Assembly: GCA_964523675.1 (NCBI GenBank)
Contig: CAZFZT010000102.1
Span: 1 to 9,711, forward strand
DNA from: CAZFZT01 sp964523675
Lineage (GTDB): Bacteria; Planctomycetota; Phycisphaerae; Phycisphaerales; SM1A02
Length of the DNA: 9,711 nt
Direction: 5' to 3'
Position numbers and translations under genes: made by a program. Position 1 is the first letter of the stretch. Every line of letters begins with the position of its first letter. Positions 5,201 through 9,711 of the stretch are shown piece by piece. The notes beneath the pieces are model-generated. The model made no database searches and had not been told where the DNA came from. It saw only the letters and a list, made by a program, of their open reading frames with translations.

Positions 5201-6394
5201 TCACACCTCGCAACTCATCACATTGCGGATCGCCTTGCTCATGACCTCGCGATCGACTTCATGGACATCGACTTGATGGCCGATGGCGTCGATCAACGCG
5301 ATGGTCAGTCGCCCCCCGAGGTGTTCACGAAACTCTTCCAAACCCTGCAACAACCCGCCGATGTCCTGAAGCGCCGGGTGCGGCAATCCAAATCCCAGCA
5401 TCACGAGCAGCGCAAGGATACGACGCGCATCATCCTGCTGCAGCAGTCCGATCTTGGCTGCGTAGGTCACATCAATCGCAAGGCCGATCGCGACCGCTTC
5501 GCCGTGACGCAACTCGAAGTTCGTCATCTGCTCAAGTCTATGAGCCGCCCAGTGGCCGAAGTCGAGCGGCCGGGCAGTTGTAAGCTCAAACGGGTCACCG
5601 CCCTCAGTGATATGTCGCAGGTGCAACTCCGCACACTGCGCGAGAATTGGTTCGATCGCGTCCTCATCGCGTTCGCGCAGCCGTTCGGCAGATCGCTCAA
5701 TCTGCCCGAAGTAATCCGCATCCTTCACCAGCGCGACCTTGACCGCTTCACTCAAGCCGCAGCGCCAATCTCGCTCACCGAGCGTCGCAAGAAACTGCGA
5801 ATCATTAATCACCGCCCATGGCACTGCGAACGTGCCGAGATAATTCTTTTTTCCGAAGGCATTAATGCCATTCTTCACACCGATGGCAGCATCACCCTGC
5901 GCAAGGGTGGTTGTCGGAATGCGAATCAGCCGCACCCCTCGGTGCGATGTCGCAGCTCCGTATCCAACTGCATCTAGCATCGCGCCGCCGCCGATCGCCA
6001 TGACATATGACTGTCGGCAGATGCCGTTGTCATTGATAAGCCGTTGCGTTTGTTCGACGACCGCCGGGGTCAGTTTCGCCGCTTCACCCCCTGCAACCGG
6101 CACCGGCTGACAGACGAGATCAGCAATATCAGAATGAAATCGGCAGTAGGTCTCCACACTGCTCGCAAGATCCGGCCAGGAATCAACCACACCTGCGTCG
6201 ATCAGCGCCACAACCTTCGACGGACTCACCTGGCCGGCATCAAAGGCGTCCACCAGCGTCCGGTTGCCCGGATCGAAGACATCCTTCGTAAAGCGCAGGC
6301 GGTAGCGGAACGGAACTGCAAAGGCAGCGTCAACGGCAGATGGGGCGCGGCAAGTGTCCAGCCCCGACAGGTGGTTCATTTGACGATCGTGCAT
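5201..6394 (-). CDS. 3-dehydroquinate synthase family cyclase, EboD-like
   Basis: A 397-residue NAD- and metal-dependent sugar-phosphate cyclase. It has GGEAAKLT (102-109), the nucleotide-binding AIGGGAMLDAVGYGAA (133-148), IPTTTLAQGDAAIGVKNGIN (159-178), and metal ligands Glu216 (GLSEAVKVAL), His281 (PLDFGHWAAH) and His298 (RHGEAVAIGL). Canonical AroB has LNxGHTFGHAIE with an active-site Asn; here that position is Asp278 and the motif reads LDFGHWAAHRLEQ. This motif, the GKKNYLGTFAVPWAVINDSQFL segment and the extra length (AroB is about 360) match the EboD group, known from the ebo cluster linked to export or assembly of metabolites such as scytonemin precursors. No other ebo gene is in the window. 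It could be the cell's shikimate-pathway enzyme or a specialised cyclase. Starts at Met1 and Met6 are both possible. TTGGTG-N16-TATCCT (minus, 6479 to 6452) is a possible promoter. Confidence 0.88.
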   Translation of the reverse strand: MHDRQMNHLSGLDTCRAPSAVDAAFAVPFRYRLRFTKDVFDPGNRTLVDAFDAGQVSPSKVVALIDAGVVDSWPDLASSVETYCRFHSDIADLVCQPVPVAGGEAAKLTPAVVEQTQRLINDNGICRQSYVMAIGGGAMLDAVGYGAATSHRGVRLIRIPTTTLAQGDAAIGVKNGINAFGKKNYLGTFAVPWAVINDSQFLATLGERDWRCGLSEAVKVALVKDADYFGQIERSAERLRERDEDAIEPILAQCAELHLRHITEGGDPFELTTARPLDFGHWAAHRLEQMTNFELRHGEAVAIGLAIDVTYAAKIGLLQQDDARRILALLVMLGFGLPHPALQDIGGLLQGLEEFREHLGGRLTIALIDAIGHQVDVHEVDREVMSKAIRNVMSCEV

Positions 6395-6511
6395 GAAAAG
6401 GGTCGTTCTCTCGCTCAGGTGGGCTGCGCCGGCGCCGCGCGGACCGCATCAAGGATAGGCGCACCGCCGCTGTCACCAACATCGGCCAACTCACGGCCCC
6501 GCTGTTGTGGA

Positions 6512-6517
6512 TATAAT
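6512..6517 (+). promoter_or_regulatory. Consensus -10 box of the tRNA-Gly promoter
   Basis: A perfect TATAAT ends 9 nt before the first base of the tRNA, placing the start of transcription a few bases ahead of the mature 5' end. No good -35 hexamer is seen at the usual distance (6489-6494 reads actcac). Confidence 0.65.
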
Positions 6518-6526
6518 CGCCGCACC

Positions 6527-6599
6527 GCGGGTGTAACTCAATTGGTAGAGTGTCAGCCTTCCAAGCTGAATGTTGCCGGTTCGAGCCCGGTCACCCGCT
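6527..6599 (+). tRNA. tRNA-Gly, anticodon TCC
   Basis: A complete cloverleaf can be read by eye. Acceptor stem GCGGGTG (6527-6533) pairs with CACCCGC (6592-6598), discriminator T. D arm ACTC/GAGT around AATTGGTA. Anticodon stem TCAGC/GCTGA around loop CTTCCAA, so the anticodon is TCC, reading GGA and probably GGG codons. T arm GCCGG/CCGGT around TTCGAGC. U73 is usual for bacterial tRNA-Gly. The 3' CCA is not encoded and must be added by the CCA enzyme. No repeat of the tRNA 3' end or integrase gene is seen, so there is no sign of use as an integration site. Confidence 0.95.
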
Positions 6600-6605
6600 T
6601 TCCCC

Positions 6606-6617
6606 GCCGCTTGCGGC
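6606..6617 (+). terminator. Possible hairpin after tRNA-Gly
   Basis: GCCG-CTTG-CGGC forms a compact hairpin with a CUUG tetraloop 7 bases after the tRNA. No T-run follows, so it may be a processing or stability element rather than a true intrinsic terminator. It also lies just past the nadC stop on the other strand. Confidence 0.3.
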
Positions 6618-6637
6618 TTCGCACATCCGGCCCCCTG

Positions 6638-7582
6638 CTATCGGCAGACAATATCCAGCCCCACATCAAGGGAAGCCGCCGAGTGCGTGATCGCGCCCAC
6701 GGAGATTCGATCGACGCCAGTTTCCGCAATCGCGCGGACGTTCGCCAGCGTAATGCCGCCGGACGCTTCGAGCGCGATGCGATTTGTCGCGGCAACTGCC
6801 GCAGACCGCTCGTCGCGCATCCGAACGGCCTGCGTCAGCACATCGCGCGGCATGTTGTCGAGCAACACGAAATCAATGAGTCCCGGCTCGATCGCAAGCA
6901 CGCGATCGAGTTGTTCGAGCGTATCGACCTCCACCTCGATGAACCGCACATCATGCCGCGCGCGGATGTGTTTCGCTGCATCACTCAGAACCTGCGTCAA
7001 CTGGTCCTCAGGTACATGCGCAAGGTGATTGTCCTTGAACAGCGCAGCGTCATCAAGGGCGATTCGATGGAGCGTCGCCCCGCCGCAGCGGGCTGCGTAC
7101 TTCTCCAGTCGGCGTAGGCCCGGCGTGGTCTTGCGCGTCTCGCAGATCACAGCGCCGGTTCCCGCAACCGCGTCAACGTACTGCTTCGTCAGCGTCGCCA
7201 CGCCTGAGAGCCGGCCGATGAGGTTGAGGATGATTCGTTCCGCCCGCAGGATCGCGAGCAACGGCCCGTGGATCACGCCAAGCACCTCGCGTGATGAGCA
7301 CGCCTCTCCATCGCGGCCGCGCGCATCGAAGCGGCACTGCTCATCCAGACGTTCAAGCACAAGCGGCACGAGTGCCAGGCCCGCAACGACCCCCTGCTCC
7401 CGGCTCACCAGTTGCGCTTGCGCTGCGCGCTCCGCGGCGATGATGCTGTCGCTGGTGATGTCGCCGGGCCCGACCTTCGCTGCATCCTCCTCGATGGCCA
7501 GTTCAAGCAGCGCATCGAGCAACCTGCCGCACACCAGCCGCTCGAACAACTCCGGAAGCGCAAGGGCATTGAGGTCATCCAT
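6638..7582 (-). CDS. nadC: Nicotinate-nucleotide pyrophosphorylase (quinolinate phosphoribosyltransferase)
   Basis: A 314-residue enzyme that condenses quinolinate with PRPP to nicotinate mononucleotide, releasing CO2 and pyrophosphate, in de novo NAD synthesis; cytoplasmic. Signatures: EDAAKVGPGDITSDSI (32-47), ERIILNLIGRLSGVAT (115-130), CETRKTTPGLRRLEKYA (147-163) with the PRPP/quinolinate-binding Arg and Lys, HR at 172-173, LFKDNHL (181-187), LLDNMP (240-245), EASGGI (272-277) and DRISVGAITHSA (291-302). It is slightly longer than usual (about 280-300) through a short N-terminal helix before the family start. The frame stays open well upstream, but the extension is antisense to the cupin gene; the ATG at 7580-7582 is the last reasonable start before homology. 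The minus-strand TACACT at 7592-7597 ends 9 nt before it. nadA and nadB are not in the window. Confidence 0.95.
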   Translation of the reverse strand: MDDLNALALPELFERLVCGRLLDALLELAIEEDAAKVGPGDITSDSIIAAERAAQAQLVSREQGVVAGLALVPLVLERLDEQCRFDARGRDGEACSSREVLGVIHGPLLAILRAERIILNLIGRLSGVATLTKQYVDAVAGTGAVICETRKTTPGLRRLEKYAARCGGATLHRIALDDAALFKDNHLAHVPEDQLTQVLSDAAKHIRARHDVRFIEVEVDTLEQLDRVLAIEPGLIDFVLLDNMPRDVLTQAVRMRDERSAAVAATNRIALEASGGITLANVRAIAETGVDRISVGAITHSAASLDVGLDIVCR

Positions 7583-7624
7583 CGCGCGGATAGTGTAGCG
7601 GCCGGCGCGATCTATAATGAAACC
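7583..7624. promoter_or_regulatory. 42-bp divergent promoter region between nadC and the cupin gene
   Basis: Both genes start from this short gap. On the plus strand a perfect TATAAT (7613-7618) ends 6 nt before the cupin ATG at 7625, so transcription would start at or beside the A of the ATG (leaderless). On the minus strand TACACT (7592-7597) ends 9 nt before the nadC ATG. The two -10 boxes are 15 bp apart, so polymerases may compete. No -35 consensus is visible for either. Confidence 0.55.
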
Positions 7625-8005
7625 ATGCTGATTCGACGCGCAGAGAATATGGAAGGTCAACCGATGCAGATGGACGGCGTGCAGGGCGTGACGATGCGCC
7701 TGATGGTCGGCCGTGCTGATGGCGCGCCGAACTTCGCCATGCGCCATTTCACCGTCGAGCCGGGCGGCCACACACCGAGGCATCAGCACAACTACGAGCA
7801 TGAGGTCGTCGTCCTCGAAGGCGAAGCCCGCGTCGAAAACGGCGGTGAGTTTCATACGATCAAGCCCGGTGATGTGCTCTTCGTCCAACCTAACGTACTC
7901 CATCAATTCGTCAACACCGGCAGCGAGCCGTTCAAGTTCCTCTGCTTCGTCCCGGTGCAATTCGACTGCGGCAGCGGCCAGTGCCAGCCCACGCCGGGCA
8001 GTTAG
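7625..8005 (+). CDS. Small single-domain cupin protein
   Basis: A 126-residue beta-barrel protein. Cupin motif 1 is GGHTPRHQHNYEHEVVVLEG (47-66), giving His53, His55 and His59 or Glu60 as metal ligands. Motif 2 is PGDVLFVQPNVLHQFVN (81-97), with His93 as the remaining ligand. All ligands are present, so a bound divalent metal is expected. The C-terminus adds three cysteines (Cys107, Cys115, Cys120), two of them in DCGSGQC, which is not part of the core fold. Single-domain cupins include dioxygenases, isomerases and sensors, and the reaction cannot be told from sequence. No signal peptide; cytoplasmic. The start is set by the TATAAT 6 nt upstream and the family N-terminus. Convergent with the DUF4349 gene, only 7 bp between stops. 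Confidence 0.9.
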   Translation: MLIRRAENMEGQPMQMDGVQGVTMRLMVGRADGAPNFAMRHFTVEPGGHTPRHQHNYEHEVVVLEGEARVENGGEFHTIKPGDVLFVQPNVLHQFVNTGSEPFKFLCFVPVQFDCGSGQCQPTPGS

Positions 8006-8012
8006 ATTCGCT

Positions 8013-9116
8013 TCACGCCGCCATTGCGTTACGGCGCCACATCGTTCGAGCCGCAAGGATGAGCGTGAACGCGATGATCCACCAGATCAGTCCGCCGATC
8101 GCCAGATGCACCAGGACGGCGAGCGTATCGGCGAGCAGATACATGCCGGCTTTGCCTGAGTCGAGAAGATTCTCCAGGAAGTACGCCCCGAGTGATTGCT
8201 CTTCGGTCGGCTCCTCTTGCGACGCTTCAAGGTCCGGCTTGACGATGACAAGCACCGTCGCCAGCGCAACCATGCGACCGAGCTGCTCGCGCTGCGCCGT
8301 GAGCCGCTCGATCTGGCCGCGCACCTGTTCGAGATGGCGGCGCAGTTCGAGGACATCCTTGAGCGGCGCCTCATCGCGCGAGTCGAGCAGTTCGAGCAGT
8401 TCCTGTTCGATGCGCTGTTCGTTTCGCAGCCGGGCTTCGAGATCGACGTGCTGCGCAGTCACATCCTCGCCCTTGGACTGTTCTGAGACGACCCGGCCGA
8501 GCTCTCGCAGCTCGTTCAGAACCTCCGGAAGCCGGTCGGCAGCGATGCGCAGCGTGACCGAGCCATGGAGCCGCTGGGAATCCTGGCCCGTGAGCGACGA
8601 ATCATCGATGAACTCTCCGCGGGCAGCGCTGGGAATCTGCATGATGCGCAGGTACGCGCTGCGCACATCTTCCGCGGCGAGCTCAATGGTTGCCTTGCGG
8701 ATGACGAGCCGCTGCGCCGGCACATCGTCGGTCGGATCGTAAAAGTTCCATTGCGGGTCGGAGCCATTTTCGCCGCCGCCTCCGGCAACGCCAACGCCGA
8801 CGCGCTTTGGACGCGCCACTGGCGGCGGAGCGGCTGTGACGGGCGGCGCTGCGTCGCGGTCAACGCTCAAGAGCGGGACCGTATTGTTCGTCCTGCCGCT
8901 GTTATACACCGTCAGCGTTGCCAGACTGCCCACGATCGCGATCACCGCGGCGGCCAGCCATGGCCTGCGCCAGTTGAACGAATACAGAATCCCCGTTCGC
9001 GCCGGCTCCTTCTTCGATCGCTCAAGCGCTTCGCGCCATAGCGACGTTTCCTTGCCTGTATAGGTCGTCATTCTCGCCAGTTCCTTTTCGAGTGGTGTTC
9101 GCTGCATATCGCTCAT
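8013..9116 (-). CDS. DUF4349 membrane protein, candidate partner of the ECF sigma factor
   Basis: A 367-residue protein. Residues 1-50 are hydrophilic and probably cytoplasmic; a membrane helix follows at about 53-71 (WLAAAVIAIVGSLATLTVY). Next comes a Pro/Gly-rich linker (90-117), then the DUF4349 core (about 135-358): a beta-rich part with RLVIRKATIELAAEDV, SVTLRIAADRLPEVLNEL and GRVVSEQSKGEDVTAQHVDL, a charged coiled coil (about 222-282), a short strand (VALATVLVIV) and a hydrophobic C-terminal segment (325-357) long enough for one or two helices, ending in basic residues. DUF4349 function is not known. Its ATG overlaps the sigma factor stop (ATGA, 9113-9116), so the two are coupled. A cytoplasmic N-terminus plus membrane anchor is the usual layout of an anti-sigma factor, but no zinc-binding HxxxCxxC motif is present, so that role is inference. 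Confidence 0.82.
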   Translation of the reverse strand: MSDMQRTPLEKELARMTTYTGKETSLWREALERSKKEPARTGILYSFNWRRPWLAAAVIAIVGSLATLTVYNSGRTNNTVPLLSVDRDAAPPVTAAPPPVARPKRVGVGVAGGGGENGSDPQWNFYDPTDDVPAQRLVIRKATIELAAEDVRSAYLRIMQIPSAARGEFIDDSSLTGQDSQRLHGSVTLRIAADRLPEVLNELRELGRVVSEQSKGEDVTAQHVDLEARLRNEQRIEQELLELLDSRDEAPLKDVLELRRHLEQVRGQIERLTAQREQLGRMVALATVLVIVKPDLEASQEEPTEEQSLGAYFLENLLDSGKAGMYLLADTLAVLVHLAIGGLIWWIIAFTLILAARTMWRRNAMAA

Positions 9117-9646
9117 GTGCGCACCTCCGGTGCGAGTGTCGTTCGCAATTGTTTGAGCGCGGCATTGAGCCGCGACTTCACCGTGCCCAGCGGAATCGCC
9201 AGAATCGCGGCCACCTGTTCGTGCGTGAAGTCATTGTGATAACAGAGCAGCACGACCTCACGCTTGGATTCGTCCAACCGCTCCACTGCATGTCGAATAC
9301 GCTCTCGATCAATCTCGCCAGCGCCATCTTGCGCCGCTGCATTCCGATCAGTTCGCCCCTCTTGCGTGCGCTCGATTTCGCGCTTGCGCTTGGCGCGCAT
9401 CGTTCTGCACCTGTTGATGGCAATCTGATACAGCCACGTCTTCACGCTGCTCCTGCCCTTGAAGTTTCCAGCGGCCCGGATGACGCGCATCCATGTCTCC
9501 TGCACCGCATCACGGGCAAGATCATCGTGCGAACCGAGCAGGCCGAGCGCAATGCCGAGCAGCGGCCGCTCATACCGGGCAGCCAGCTCAGCCAGCCCTG
9601 CCTCGTCACCGAGGGCGAAGCGTTTCAGGAGTTCCTCATCGGTCAT
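9113..9646 (-). CDS. ECF-type RNA polymerase sigma factor
   Basis: A 177-residue group 4 sigma-70 protein. Region 2 spans about 5-90: LLKRFALGDEAGLAELAARY, DAVQETWMRVIRAAGNFKGR (core binding and -10 recognition), then SSVKTWLYQIAINRCRTMRAKRKRE. A variable linker (91-112) follows, then region 4 (115-170) with RLDESKREVVLLCYHNDFTH and the helix-turn-helix EQVAAILAIPLGTVKSRLNAALKQLR that contacts the -35 element. Region 3 is absent, as expected for ECF sigmas, and the length is typical. The first gene of a two-gene unit, coupled by ATGA to the DUF4349 membrane protein. The start is the ATG at 9644-9646; no Shine-Dalgarno. An ECF-type promoter may lie just upstream (9659-9684), implying autoregulation. 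The signal sensed is unknown. Confidence 0.93.
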   Translation of the reverse strand: MTDEELLKRFALGDEAGLAELAARYERPLLGIALGLLGSHDDLARDAVQETWMRVIRAAGNFKGRSSVKTWLYQIAINRCRTMRAKRKREIERTQEGRTDRNAAAQDGAGEIDRERIRHAVERLDESKREVVLLCYHNDFTHEQVAAILAIPLGTVKSRLNAALKQLRTTLAPEVRT

Positions 9647-9658
9647 GGGCTGCTCTAT

Positions 9659-9684
9659 GAGACCCTACCGGGAAGGTTTGGTTC
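9659..9684 (-). promoter_or_regulatory. Candidate ECF-type autoregulatory promoter
   Basis: On the minus strand GAACC (9684-9680) and GTCTC (9663-9659) are separated by 16 bp. GAAC-type -35 and GTC-type -10 elements at about this spacing are common for ECF sigma factors, which often transcribe their own gene. Transcription would begin around 9650-9653, only a few bases before the ATG at 9646. The match is short and could be chance. Confidence 0.35.
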
Positions 9685-9711
9685 GCGCCATTGCAGGAAA
9701 AGAAACGTTTT

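Noticed and set aside
5174..5977. A 267-codon plus-strand frame inside the cyclase gene
   Set aside because: Antisense shadow, His/Arg/Gln-rich, no motif; the minus-strand cyclase has all catalytic residues.
6527..6638. tRNA-Gly as an integration site for a mobile element
   Set aside because: No duplicated tRNA 3' end, integrase or foreign-looking cargo is visible; housekeeping nadC follows directly.
6044..7117. A 357-codon plus-strand frame crossing the tRNA
   Set aside because: It reads through a complete tRNA-Gly and antisense to nadC, so it cannot be a genuine gene.
7583..8056. N-terminal extension of nadC by 158 codons
   Set aside because: Antisense to the cupin gene; NadC homology begins after the ATG at 7582.

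Overview
The window is GC-rich DNA (about 60% by eye) with short intergenic gaps and genes that keep switching strand. The gene set suggests a Planctomycetota bacterium, perhaps of the Phycisphaerae type: a TPR protein fused to a YggX-like iron-trafficking domain, an ECF sigma factor paired with a DUF4349 membrane protein, a LexA with a SKVTVFEHVESL recognition helix, and few Shine-Dalgarno sequences. This placement is inference from protein features, not a database match.

Layout. 1-1399 (minus): a two-gene unit, pyrD (dihydroorotate dehydrogenase) followed by a zincin-like metallopeptidase, overlapping by ATGA. 1490-2137 (plus): the TPR/YggX fusion, divergent from pyrD. 2138-2323: a convergent gap with 7- and 8-bp tandem repeats. 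2324-3535 (minus): a class V, isopenicillin-N-epimerase-like PLP enzyme. 3536-4336: a long regulatory and leader region with inverted repeats and one uncertain ORF ahead of lexA (4337-4954, plus), which has the only textbook Shine-Dalgarno sequence seen here. 5201-6394 (minus): a 3-dehydroquinate-synthase-family cyclase resembling EboD. 6527-6599 (plus): tRNA-Gly(TCC) behind a perfect TATAAT. 6638-7582 (minus): nadC. 7625-8005 (plus): a small cupin whose TATAAT lies 6 nt before its ATG. 8013-9646 (minus): an ECF sigma factor translationally coupled to a DUF4349 membrane protein.

Functionally this is mostly chromosomal housekeeping (pyrimidine and NAD synthesis, SOS control, iron/oxidative-stress handling, a tRNA) plus one membrane-linked signalling pair. 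I see no phage, transposon, CRISPR array or defence island. The less ordinary signals are the lexA leader region, the EboD-like cyclase without its ebo cluster, the sigma/DUF4349 pair with an ECF-type promoter, -10 boxes placed almost on start codons (leaderless transcription), 8-bp tandem arrays at two gene 3' ends, and a marked excess of the palindrome CGATCG.
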